Below, piece by piece: positions 1-6,820 of a DNA stretch of 14,822 nt. Source of the DNA: Planctomycetota bacterium (GTDB lineage Bacteria; Planctomycetota; Planctomycetia; Pirellulales; Pirellulaceae); assembly GCA_019347795.1 (NCBI GenBank), contig JAHWKS010000026.1:1-14822 (forward strand), read 5' to 3'. Positions within the stretch are counted from its first letter, which is position 1. Every line of letters begins with the position of its first letter. Under the pieces are notes generated by a model. That model searched no databases. It was not told the origin of the DNA and worked only from the letters and a program-made list of their open reading frames with translations. The translations under genes and the position numbers were made by a program.

Positions 1-119
1 TCGACCATCACGCGCTGCAGCGGGAAGGATTCGTCCCGAAGGGACGCGCGCCAATAGCCCGCCGATTCATCGGTGGGACGCGGAATCGCCATCACCATCA
101 TTCGAGTCCCGTCATTCAT
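1..119 (-). CDS. N-terminus of an unrecognised protein (partial, runs off left edge)
   Basis: An open minus-strand frame starts with ATG at 119-117 and stays open to the window edge, giving about 39 residues that begin MNDGTRMMVMAIPRP and include a GYWRASLRDES stretch. A purine-rich ribosome binding site (GGAGAAGG) lies about 8 bases upstream, which is why I chose this start over the internal ATGs at codons 7, 8 and 10. It is divergent from the toxin-antitoxin operon. I do not recognise the family, and the visible part shows no signal peptide. The RBS and sensible composition make a real gene more likely than chance, but the evidence is limited to 119 bases. Confidence 0.5.
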   Translation of the reverse strand, partial: MNDGTRMMVMAIPRPTDESAGYWRASLRDESFPLQRVMV

Positions 120-147
120 GGCCCTTCTCCGCCACAGGCCGTATTCG

Positions 148-195
148 GCCCGACCTTTACGTCGGTCGGCTTCATGGATCCGGGAATCGCCGACC
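148..195. repeat. Inverted repeats of GGTCGGC/GCCGACC upstream of the toxin-antitoxin operon (possible operator)
   Basis: GCCCGACC (148-155) faces GTCGGTCGGC (161-170), and GGTCGGC (164-170) is repeated inverted as GCCGACC (189-195). The cluster sits in the divergent intergenic region, 44 bases or more upstream of the -10 box of the antitoxin. Toxin-antitoxin operons are commonly autoregulated through palindromes near their promoter, so this could be an operator. The distance from the promoter and the GC-rich background make chance a real alternative. Confidence 0.25.
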
Positions 196-238
196 AGAAT
201 CGACTGGTTCGTTCTTCCCGCAGACCGGGATTTTGCGG

Positions 239-244
239 TACAAT
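239..244 (+). promoter_or_regulatory. -10 box TACAAT directly before the antitoxin start codon
   Basis: TACAAT matches the sigma-70 -10 consensus at five of six positions and ends six bases before the ATG at 251. The transcription start would therefore fall on or next to the start codon, giving a leaderless or nearly leaderless mRNA. This agrees with the lack of any Shine-Dalgarno sequence before the ATG. No convincing -35 box is visible at the expected distance. Confidence 0.5.
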
Positions 245-250
245 CTCACT

Positions 251-514
251 ATGACTGCGAAACTGAGCAAAGAACTGGCGGACGCCCTGCACGCGACCGG
301 CGGGAGGGAACTCGAAGTCGTCGATCCACACACGAACCGTACGTACATGATTGTCGACAGCGACATTCATCGTCAGGCGAGGGAAGCGCTGCGCCGTCAG
401 CAAGACCGCGACGACATCGTTCAAGGCATTGCAGAAATGGAAGCGGGCGAGGGGATTCCCGTGACGGAGGCTCGGAAACTCACGCGGGAGCGACTTCTGG
501 CTCGTGAACAATGA
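251..514 (+). CDS. Antitoxin of a RelE/ParE-type toxin-antitoxin pair
   Basis: An 87-residue acidic/basic protein encoded immediately before, and overlapping by ATGA, a RelE/ParE toxin gene. The N-terminal half (about residues 15-40) contains ELEVVDPHTNRTYMIVDSD, similar in style to small planctomycete antitoxins that start with a short beta-strand region. The C-terminal part (about residues 55-87) is a charged helix with GIAEMEAGEGIP, resembling the toxin-wrapping tails of ParD/Phd-like antitoxins. It presumably neutralises the downstream toxin and may repress its own promoter, but I see no clear helix-turn-helix or AbrB signature. I chose ATG 251 rather than the in-frame TTG at 233 because the -10 box lies between them. 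The role is inferred mainly from position and size. Confidence 0.7.
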   Translation: MTAKLSKELADALHATGGRELEVVDPHTNRTYMIVDSDIHRQAREALRRQQDRDDIVQGIAEMEAGEGIPVTEARKLTRERLLAREQ

Positions 515-852
515 CGTTCCGCGTTATCGTACTTCCGCAAGCGAGACGTGACATCGACCGTAATGCGGACTGGTGGGCCGAGCATCACTCCGTCGAGCAG
601 GCGTTGCAGTGGTCCGACGCGATCTACGACCAGATCGAGACGTTGGCGGACTTTCCCGAGAGTAACGCCTTGTCTGCCGAGAACGACGATTTCCCGTACG
701 AAATCAGGGACAAACTTCTCGGGCTCGGTTCCCGCCCCAGCTACCGGGCCGTCTTCACGCTCAAGGACGACACGGTTTACGTACTGACCGTGCGTCGCGG
801 CGCCCAGGACGTCCTCCGGCCGGATCAGATCGATCCGCCGTCCGCTGAGTAG
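511..852 (+). CDS. RelE/ParE superfamily toxin
   Basis: A 113-residue protein of typical RelE/ParE length. It starts with the strand-helix pattern FRVIVLPQARRDIDRNADWW and ends with the family's beta-hairpin core, RPSYRAVFTLKDDTVYVLTVRRGAQD, where the YR-x(3)-T and V-x-VRRGA positions are characteristic. Family members either cleave mRNA on the ribosome (RelE) or inhibit DNA gyrase (ParE). The sequence resembles the plasmid-stabilisation ParE-like group, but the target cannot be decided by eye. The start codon overlaps the antitoxin stop (ATGA at 511-514), so the two are translationally coupled with the antitoxin made first. No frameshift or truncation is visible. Confidence 0.85.
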   Translation: MTFRVIVLPQARRDIDRNADWWAEHHSVEQALQWSDAIYDQIETLADFPESNALSAENDDFPYEIRDKLLGLGSRPSYRAVFTLKDDTVYVLTVRRGAQDVLRPDQIDPPSAE

Positions 853-964
853 CCCCCGCGCCCGTCGGAGCGGATCGTCTATTCTCGCAAAACGGCTTCC
901 GATTTCAATGTCGGGATCGCGCCCCCGAAAGACGTGATCGAGTCATCGCCTCACCCGCTCAATG

Positions 965-993
965 TTGATACGCACAGGACGCGCGGCTACTTT
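965..993 (+). promoter_or_regulatory. Candidate sigma-70 promoter of the HtrA-like gene
   Basis: TTGATA (965-970) matches five of six -35 consensus bases. It is followed 17 bases later by TACTTT (988-993), a weak -10 that keeps the first two and the last consensus bases. Transcription would start near base 1000, giving a leader of about 43 bases with a GGAG ribosome binding site. The spacing is ideal but the -10 is poor. Confidence 0.35.
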
Positions 994-1042
994 GGAGCGA
1001 GACTGCCTGTCAACCTCGCACCATCTTTGTGGAGAACCTCCC

Positions 1043-3655
1043 ATGCTGCTGCGAATCATGCTCGCGACGTGTGCATTCCTGGGAGTTTTCCTCACACAGA
1101 CTGCGGGACTGGCGGATTTCTCCAGCGAGCTGATCGCGCGGGGGAAGCGGGCGACGGCTTTGGTCATTCAGAAGTCGGGGCGGGTGTTCGGCAGCGCGTT
1201 CTGCATCGATGAGGCGGGGCTGTTTGTCACCAACGCGCATGTGGTCGGCGGGCGGGAGGACGAGGAAACCACGCTGGTTATTAATAGCGGCCAGCGCGAT
1301 GAGAAGCTCATCCGCGCGCGGGTGCTGCGGATCGACGCCGAGCGGGACCTGGCCTTGCTGCAGGCCCATGATCCAGAAGGACTGACCAGCCTCGCTCTCG
1401 GGAAGGATGACGATCTGTTCGAGACGAAGCGGGTGGCGGCGTTCGGCTATCCCTTTGGCATCGCGCTGGCCGGCAGGGGGAAGCATCCCAGCATCAGCGT
1501 GAACGTCGGACGGATCACGGCCCTGCGGCGGGAGGAGGACGTCCTGCAGCGCATCCAGTTCGACGCGCAGGTGAATCCCGGCAACTCGGGCGGGCCGCTC
1601 CTGGATGAGGAAGGGAACGTGCTGGGGGTGGTCGAGTCGGGCATCGTCAAGAGCGGCGTCTACATGGCCATTCCCGTCAGCCAGGTGCGGGACTGGCTCC
1701 GCGAGCCGGTGATCCTCGTCGAGCCGCGGGAAATCGACTTCGCTCGCCGCTGCGAGGAGGTCGAGTTCACCATCCGCGTGGCGACCGTCGGACAATCCCT
1801 GCGGCCGAAGCGCGTGGAGTTCTCGCTGGGCGAGGATGATCGCTCGCGCCGCACGCAAGAAGCCCGGGCCGGGGACGACGGCGCCTACGTGGTGAAGATG
1901 CAGCCGTCGCCGCCCCCCGCGCCCGATCGAAGCGTGCACGTCTCGGCCAGGCTGAAGGACGGATACATCCGCGGCTACACCTCCAACGCGAAGCTCAAGA
2001 TCGGCGAACGCGAAATCGAGTTAAGCGACATCCGGCGGATGGAGCGAGACGGCGAGCAGTGGCGCATCGCTACCAGTCAGGACGACGAATTCACCGCGGA
2101 TGCGGCGCCGCAGGTCAAGATCGCCATCGCGCTGGATGATGAGGTCACGACGACTATCGAACTGTCCCGCGTCTATCAATTGATCGTCTATCCGCCCAGT
2201 CCCGCCACACGTCTGAGCTATCGGGTGGCGGTTTCCTTCACCGATGCGGAAACGGCCGTGCATAGGGGCGAGATTCCGCTGGTGGGCGCCGAAGCCGCGG
2301 CGGCGTCGGCGCTGGTCCCGCTCCCCGAGGAATCGCCCGACCCGGCGCCTCCCGAAGCAGCGGCGACGGCGGTCACGGAGCGCGTCGAGTTCAAGTTCCC
2401 CAGGAAGTACACGAATTTCTGCGTCGCCGCCCACGGCCGGTATTTGATCTTTCAGCTTGCCGAACGGAGCACGGCGCTCGTGTTCGACGTGACGGTCGGC
2501 CGCGTGGTGCAGGAACTGGAGGGGATCACCAGCGCCGACTTGCTGGCGGCCTCGGCCGACAAGCTCTTCGTCGTCTCGCCCGGCAAGATGATGGTGCAGC
2601 GATGGCGCCTGGAGGATTTCCAGCGAGAGAAGGTCGCTCGCATCGAAGGCGCCGACGCGCCGGTGGCGGCGTTTTGCGGCCCGGCCAGCGACGGGCCGCT
2701 GCTCTTGCGAGGCAAGTCGGCTCAGCTTCTCGACGCCGATTCGCTGCGTCCCCTGGCGCCGCAGGAGCGGGTGATCGGCGGCGGCGGACCGCACGGCTAC
2801 ACGATGCACGTCTCGGCCGACGGCCGAACCTTCAGCGGAATCCCCAACGGCTATGGTCCGGTGAACTACGACGTGATGCAGCTCCGCCGCGGGCGGCGGC
2901 TGTTCGCCTCGTACGGCAGCACCAGCAACGCCATCCGCTGGTCGCAGCCCACCGCCGACGGAACGCTCCTGTTGCTGCCCGGCGGCGGGGTCTTCAACGG
3001 CAACGGCCGGCAGGTCCAAGCCAAATGGCTCGACGGCGGCGCGCTGGTCGCCACGCTGCACCCGGCGTATTTCCTGGACCTGCGACTGGCGGCCGAGCAG
3101 CCCGACGGAAAAAAGGCCACCAGGCTCACGGTCTGCACCGTCGCCGACTGCCGGCCTCTCTACACGGAGTGGGGCTACGAGGAGCTGACGCCCAGTCGCA
3201 TCAACTCCTGGCACGACATCGTCGGCGCGCTCCGCATCGGCCACGAATTGCGGGTCCAGTACGCGCCCTGGACGAAAACAATGATCACGCTGCCGGCGGG
3301 CAATGAGCGAATCATCCTCCGTCCGTTCGACCTGGAGGCCAAGCTGAAGGCTACCGACCAAGAGTACCTGTACCTGCTCTCCACGCCCCCGCTGGAGGCC
3401 CTCAAGGGAGAGGCAATGCTGTACCCGTTGCAAGTCCGAACCAGCGGCGGCGCCGTGAGCTTCGCATTGGAGGACGGCCCCCCCGGCGCCGTCGTCTCTG
3501 ACGAGGGCGTCGTCTCCTGGGACGCCCCGGCAGAATACTCCGAGCCGTGGGCCAGATTCATCGTCTCCATCCGCAACGACTCCGGACAAGACACCTTCCA
3601 CTCCTTCGAAGTCGCCGTACGCGACGCCGTCCAAGAGTTCAACCGGGCGGAGTGA
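1043..3655 (+). CDS. Exported trypsin-like (HtrA/DegP-type) serine protease with long beta-rich C-terminus
   Basis: The 870-residue protein has a signal peptide (about 1-24, cleavage likely after AGLA) and a chymotrypsin-fold domain at about 30-220. The catalytic triad is visible: His66 in FVTNAHVVGG, Asp102 in ERDLALLQ, and Ser182 in NPGNSGGPLLD. After it come beta-strand-rich segments (221-410), an Ala/Pro-rich linker (about 414-446), a probable beta-propeller-like region (about 450-785), and an Ig/cadherin-like tail (about 792-865, with GPPGAVVSDEGVVSWDAP). The PDZ domains usual in HtrA are absent. It probably degrades or checks proteins outside the cytoplasm. I chose ATG 1043 over the in-frame ATG 962 because it has a GGAG ribosome binding site 8 bases upstream and begins the signal peptide. 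The protease call is secure; the C-terminal folds are read from pattern only. Confidence 0.88.
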   Translation: MLLRIMLATCAFLGVFLTQTAGLADFSSELIARGKRATALVIQKSGRVFGSAFCIDEAGLFVTNAHVVGGREDEETTLVINSGQRDEKLIRARVLRIDAERDLALLQAHDPEGLTSLALGKDDDLFETKRVAAFGYPFGIALAGRGKHPSISVNVGRITALRREEDVLQRIQFDAQVNPGNSGGPLLDEEGNVLGVVESGIVKSGVYMAIPVSQVRDWLREPVILVEPREIDFARRCEEVEFTIRVATVGQSLRPKRVEFSLGEDDRSRRTQEARAGDDGAYVVKMQPSPPPAPDRSVHVSARLKDGYIRGYTSNAKLKIGEREIELSDIRRMERDGEQWRIATSQDDEFTADAAPQVKIAIALDDEVTTTIELSRVYQLIVYPPSPATRLSYRVAVSFTDAETAVHRGEIPLVGAEAAAASALVPLPEESPDPAPPEAAATAVTERVEFKFPRKYTNFCVAAHGRYLIFQLAERSTALVFDVTVGRVVQELEGITSADLLAASADKLFVVSPGKMMVQRWRLEDFQREKVARIEGADAPVAAFCGPASDGPLLLRGKSAQLLDADSLRPLAPQERVIGGGGPHGYTMHVSADGRTFSGIPNGYGPVNYDVMQLRRGRRLFASYGSTSNAIRWSQPTADGTLLLLPGGGVFNGNGRQVQAKWLDGGALVATLHPAYFLDLRLAAEQPDGKKATRLTVCTVADCRPLYTEWGYEELTPSRINSWHDIVGALRIGHELRVQYAPWTKTMITLPAGNERIILRPFDLEAKLKATDQEYLYLLSTPPLEALKGEAMLYPLQVRTSGGAVSFALEDGPPGAVVSDEGVVSWDAPAEYSEPWARFIVSIRNDSGQDTFHSFEVAVRDAVQEFNRAE

Positions 3656-3707
3656 GAGTGAACGAGCCGCCAATCGGCAACATCACCTCTATTACGCATC
3701 GCATAAA

Positions 3708-4202
3708 ATGACTATGCCAAAAACGAAGCTGCTATTCGACCGCTATAACCTCAACCTGGCGGGCGAGTATCGCGTCGCCGCGGAGTTGTTGCTGCGCGGC
3801 GTCTTCGCGACAGTCACGTACGGAAACAAGAAGGGCGCCGACATCTTCGCCATTGGCGAAAACCGCCGCGCCGCGGTCGTCGAGGTCAAAGCCAGCCAAA
3901 AGAACCGCTTTGTGACCGGTCTCTACCAGAAGTACCCCGATCCGGAAAAACCCCACCCGGACTTTTGGGTACTATATTCGGTAGCTCGTCGAGGCGAAGT
4001 TTTCGAGGAACACTTCTTCGTCTTGACCCACGCAGAACTGGCCCAAATCCAGGGAAAGCGAAATTGCCACGGAGAAGAATTGACTTATGAAGAGTACGCT
4101 GCGCGAGTGAAGAAGGGCGTAGATAATGTGCGCGTCGATGATGTGAAGGCCTTTAAAGGCGCGTGGGACAAAGTCCTGGAGTTCTGCAACGACAAGCTCT
4201 GA
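3708..4202 (+). CDS. PD-(D/E)XK nuclease-like protein
   Basis: A 164-residue protein with the layout of small restriction-endonuclease-like proteins: an early helix (AGEYRVAAELLLRG, Glu20 and Glu26), then Asp45 in KKGADIFAI, and Glu59-x-Lys61 in VVEVKAS. These match the motif II Asp and motif III E-x-K of the PD-(D/E)XK fold, which binds a divalent metal and cuts DNA. It may be a lone nuclease or a repair or resolvase-like enzyme; the substrate is unknown. There is no clear ribosome binding site, and a second ATG follows at 3714, so the start is uncertain by two codons. It converges on the hsdR remnant with five bases between stop codons, and its DNA is visibly less GC-rich than the flanking genes, suggesting acquisition by transfer. 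Confidence 0.6.
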   Translation: MTMPKTKLLFDRYNLNLAGEYRVAAELLLRGVFATVTYGNKKGADIFAIGENRRAAVVEVKASQKNRFVTGLYQKYPDPEKPHPDFWVLYSVARRGEVFEEHFFVLTHAELAQIQGKRNCHGEELTYEEYAARVKKGVDNVRVDDVKAFKGAWDKVLEFCNDKL

Positions 4203-4207
4203 ATGCT

Positions 4208-4500
4208 TCACGCCACGGTGCGGTAGAGGTACTGCTGAAAGTCGGAAAACGCGTGGTTGATTTCCTTCGGCTGACCTTCCTGCATATCGATGGCGTAGAC
4301 GCCCTGCCCGTTGGTCGAATTGGCGAACCGGATTTGTAGCTTGGCCGCGGTAGTTCTTCGCTTGGCCGACGCCTTGTCAGTTCCTCGTCCCACGCCTTCT
4401 GACTCGACGACCCCGAGCTTCGTGTTCCGGTAGATGAGCACGTAATCGGCGCTGAGAGCTTCCCGCGCCGCCAAAACATATGCTCGGCCGGCGTTTCGAC
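4208..4500 (-). pseudogene. hsdR: Frameshifted N-terminal remnant of a type I restriction enzyme R subunit (HsdR)
   Basis: Reading all three minus frames recovers the conserved HsdR N-terminal nuclease-domain stretch in pieces. From upstream to downstream these are RRGKLS, ADYVLIYRNTKLGVVES, KAWDEELT, GVGQAKNY, and AAKLQIRFANSTNGQG followed by VYAIDM. Type I R subunits carry the same order (ADYVL..., VVEAKAWD, AQAKxYA, ATNGQGIY.IDM). The pieces are separated by indels at 4451-4452 (two extra bases), 4399-4402 (one extra), 4374 (one extra or two missing) and 4349 (one extra C). The ORF then ends at a TGA (4210-4208), so the rest of the nuclease domain and the whole helicase motor are missing. 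It lies on the same strand as, and downstream of, the AlbA_2 gene and hsdS remnant. The gene cannot make a working enzyme. Assembly error could explain one indel but hardly the truncation. Confidence 0.8.
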
Positions 4501-4522
4501 TTCGTTCCTCGCGCAGACTCAC

Positions 4523-4611
4523 GATTTGCCTTAAAGCACGCAAGTCATTTAATATTCAGGACTTGCGAAACAATGCTCCCGACTTGGAGGTTTGCGCTAA
4601 AGCACTCAACT
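4523..4611. repeat. Imperfect 23-bp direct repeat and a 7-bp inverted repeat between hsdR remnant and AlbA_2 gene
   Basis: Two copies of a 23-base word centred on TTTGCNNTAAAGCACNCAA occur at 4523-4545 and 4589-4611 and agree at about 18 of 23 positions. CGCAAGT (4539-4545) and ACTTGCG (4561-4567) form a perfect inverted repeat. The stretch 4544-4649 otherwise holds no gene. CCCCAAAAGGGG at 4614-4625 is a small palindrome without a T-run, so it is not a convincing terminator. These repeats may be scars of rearrangement or leftovers of a control region. Confidence 0.45.
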
Positions 4612-4649
4612 ACCCCCAAAAGGGGAGGTATCGCGCGTAGCGAGTGGAG

Positions 4650-6011
4650 CTAGTATCCGATTCGTCTAACTTCGTCTTTGGCTGCTCCAAGCAGCAGCGA
4701 GATCGTCGCGGATTTGGATTCGCCCAAGCCGAATCGCTCCCGTAGCGATTGGTTTGACATCCGTTTGCCGCTCAAGTATTGGAGCACGCAGTGCTGGTAA
4801 CACGCGCGAATGCGATCGGGCTTGCTCATGTCGGTGAACTCCTGATGCGCGAAGAGAACGGCCGTCGTGCGAATCTCCCCGACCCGAAAATCCGGCGCCG
4901 GCAGTTGAAAGATCTCCGCCGCTCGAACAACCTTGTCAACGCCGCTTCCCTTTTCTTCACAGATCCCAAGCCGCCGCATGACGTCCGCCAAACGTTCGTT
5001 GCGAGAGCGGTATTCGTCGATGAATCGCGACGGAGGAATGGAGGGCACGCCCGGGTTCGAAATCTCGACGCGATCGGCATACATCTCGATCATCACCGAA
5101 GTTCCCGTCGCCGAGAAATCTTGATGCACGAGGGCGTTGGCGATCAACTCTCGCAGCGCTTGCTTCGGGAACATTTTCACTTCTTCGCGGATGGCGATTT
5201 CCAGATGCTGGTTCTGGGGCGCAGCGGCATGAACAAAATCCACCAGCCTCTCGAAATCGACGGCATACCCGCGCGTGCCAGGCACCTCGACCTTCGTCTT
5301 CAGCTTATCGACTCCATGGTACTCCACATACCTAGCTCCCTTCCGGCCCAAGGCGTGAGAGAATCCGTCGAGCCGCTTCGCCAGGAGGATCGCGGCTAAA
5401 TTCGTCACGTTCCATCCGGCGGGCGATCTCGCGACGAAACCTTCGCTGGTAAGACGCTCCAAAACGCCCTTGCGGCTCTTTGGATACGGTATCTGCAGCA
5501 GGTCGAAATATGCCTGCGTATCCAGAAGAGCGATCACCTCGTCGGACGATGCGTCTGCCTTGGCGATTTCCTCTAGCCAATCCGGCTGGCCTTCGGCAAA
5601 GATCGCCCGCAACCGATCCTCGCTCATCGGGGCCAACTCTTCCCCGGCGCGCATGAGGTACGCGCCCTCCAATTGGAACGCCGTTCCGCGGGGCCGGCTG
5701 GGGATGTGGAACACGACGACCCGGCCATCGGGATGCGAGACTTCTTCAATATCCACCCGGAAGCCCAAAACTTGAAACAGCTTTGCCGCCATCGCCACGG
5801 GATCGTTGAATGCCGAAGTCCCCACGACCTTGCGCGGCGGCGTGTCTTGGATTCCCAGCAGCAGCTTTCCCCCACCCTCGTTGGCCAGCGCTACACAATA
5901 CTTGTAGAGCTTTCGGTTATCCAGCTGCGTCTTCGCTTCCTTGAACTCCAGGTTTTGGTGTTCGGAACGCGCGGCCCGCCACGCGTCGATTTGGGCAACC
6001 GTTGTGGCCAT
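4650..6011 (-). CDS. AlbA_2-domain, RecG-like ATP-binding protein (type I R-M associated)
   Basis: The 453-residue protein begins with an AlbA_2 (Schlafen-type) nucleic-acid-binding domain at about 18-140, including LEFKEAK, ALANEGGGKLLLGI and the LMRAGEELAPMSEDRL tail. A linking winged-helix-like region follows. A GHKL-type ATP-binding module (the HATPase_c_4 or 'RecG C-terminal-like' region) lies at about 280-365, with N-box RELIANALVHQDF, EISNPG and EEKGSGVDKV. The family is usually called a putative transcriptional regulator or 'ATP-binding protein' and is often encoded inside type I restriction-modification operons. Here it sits between hsdS and hsdR remnants, 16 bases after the hsdS stop, with its AGGAGG ribosome binding site (12 bases upstream) overlapping that stop. 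No frameshift, internal stop or lost motif is visible, so it is the only intact gene of that operon. Its exact role is not known to me. Confidence 0.82.
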   Translation of the reverse strand: MATTVAQIDAWRAARSEHQNLEFKEAKTQLDNRKLYKYCVALANEGGGKLLLGIQDTPPRKVVGTSAFNDPVAMAAKLFQVLGFRVDIEEVSHPDGRVVVFHIPSRPRGTAFQLEGAYLMRAGEELAPMSEDRLRAIFAEGQPDWLEEIAKADASSDEVIALLDTQAYFDLLQIPYPKSRKGVLERLTSEGFVARSPAGWNVTNLAAILLAKRLDGFSHALGRKGARYVEYHGVDKLKTKVEVPGTRGYAVDFERLVDFVHAAAPQNQHLEIAIREEVKMFPKQALRELIANALVHQDFSATGTSVMIEMYADRVEISNPGVPSIPPSRFIDEYRSRNERLADVMRRLGICEEKGSGVDKVVRAAEIFQLPAPDFRVGEIRTTAVLFAHQEFTDMSKPDRIRACYQHCVLQYLSGKRMSNQSLRERFGLGESKSATISLLLGAAKDEVRRIGY

Positions 6012-6027
6012 GTTTCCGTCGCGCCTC

Positions 6028-6147
6028 CTACAGTTGTCCGCTAAAGGCTTGATGCAGCAGCTACTTCAACTCGTCCAGCGCGGCACTTTTTCGCTGGTAA
6101 ATGGATTCGAGGCGCTCGGTTTCCTGGAGGTGCGTGTCGAGTTGGGA
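6028..6147 (-). pseudogene. hsdS: C-terminal remnant of a type I R-M specificity subunit (HsdS), with internal stop
   Basis: Read on the minus strand in the frame ending at TAG 6030-6028, the sequence gives SQLDTHLQ, ETERLESIYQRK, SAALDELK, a TAG stop (6063-6061), and LLHQAFSGQL. This is the highly conserved HsdS tail, whose usual form is close to ETQRLE.IYQ.KL..L.ELK..LLHQAFSG.L: the coiled-coil that holds the S subunit to HsdM. The in-frame TAG replaces a residue after ELK. Upstream of about 6147 the frame no longer resembles HsdS, so both target recognition domains are gone. Position just ahead of the AlbA_2 gene and ribosome-binding-site overlap with the stop fit an hsdS-AlbA_2-hsdR operon. 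This segment is too short and broken to appear as an ORF. Confidence 0.8.
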
Positions 6148-6622
6148 GGCGAGCCTTCCGTGGCGCCAAACGCCGCGCGAAAACGAGCTCCCAAATTCCC
6201 CCATGCGGTTCAACTTTACCGCGGAGCAGCGGGGCCTGCAACGAACGCCAACTGTCGCGCCAGCCGTCCACGATTTAACCGGGCGGAAGTCAAGGCGCCC
6301 ACATTTCTAGCACCGCGTTACCGGTTCGCGTTGCCTCAGCGAAGACGCATGATCGATCCATCGACGGAATTCCACCCGCCGCCATCCGCGGGTCGGCTTT
6401 GCCATCGGTGGGCTTTCTCACTCATGCCGATTGATCCTGGCGCCGCGGGGAGTTACGTGCCGTGCAGAGGTTGCCGCGGGCGTCGTGGACTTCGGAGTTG
6501 AGGAGAAGTGCCGGGCGGATGAGCAAAGTTGGAAGCCCCGATTTTCCCGGCGCCTGCGCCGTCGCGCTCTGTGCATTGGCTGGAGGGGACGCTGGCGTGG
6601 AGAAGAATCGGCCACGCCCTCT

Positions 6623-6628
6623 ATTATA
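6623..6628 (-). promoter_or_regulatory. Perfect -10 hexamer TATAAT on the minus strand
   Basis: The complement of ATTATA reads TATAAT, the exact sigma-70 -10 consensus, in otherwise GC-rich DNA about 480 bases ahead of the hsdS remnant. No good -35 box is found 16-18 bases upstream. It could be the surviving promoter of the decayed restriction operon, or chance. Confidence 0.25.
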
Positions 6629-6773
6629 CGGTACGGATGTTCAGTTTCGTCGGTCGCGGGCCGAAATTCGACAGTTGTCGCGAGAAAATCGCTCCCGATC
6701 AGGCGTCGACTCGGATCGTAACTCTCTCCCACGGATGCACTTGCGGCGATTCGTGCGGCGGCGGGAAAAGTTG

Positions 6774-6802
6774 GGAAAAATTTTTCTCAGGCGCCGATCG
6801 CC
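6774..6802 (-). terminator. Weak candidate terminator after the metallopeptidase gene
   Basis: About 19 bases past the stop codon, the minus-strand transcript can form a short stem GGCG-loop-CGCC (6802-6790). It is followed after nine bases by an AT palindrome, GAAAAATTTTTC (6775-6786), that supplies a run of five U. The stem is only four pairs and the U-run is displaced, so this is a poor intrinsic terminator at best. Confidence 0.22.
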
Positions 6803-6820
6803 GACGAAAAGCAAGCGGCT

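Larger units (their letters stand above)
6148..6820. other. Intergenic stretch with no supportable gene
   Basis: About 670 bases between the hsdS remnant and the stop of the metallopeptidase gene. Open frames exist on both strands but are Arg/Ser/Pro-rich in the way of random GC-rich frames, lack convincing ribosome binding sites, and run into the neighbouring gene antisense. I could not find remaining HsdM or HsdS recognition-domain motifs by eye. The presumed loss of hsdM and most of hsdS may have its junction here. Confidence 0.5.

Noticed and set aside
2021..3673. Long open frame (550 codons) antisense to the HtrA-like protease
   Set aside because: A shadow frame in GC-rich coding DNA; Arg/Val/Gly-rich low-quality composition with no motif, while the plus strand encodes a clear protease.
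4208..4543. Taking the 111-codon minus frame as an intact small gene
   Set aside because: The conserved HsdR text is split across three frames, so the single frame is only an accidental read-through of a broken gene.
4614..4625. CCCCAAAAGGGG as a transcription terminator
   Set aside because: Four-pair stem with no U-run on either strand.
6041..6271. 76-codon minus-strand frame overlapping the hsdS remnant
   Set aside because: It is in a different frame from the recognisable HsdS tail and shows no family resemblance.
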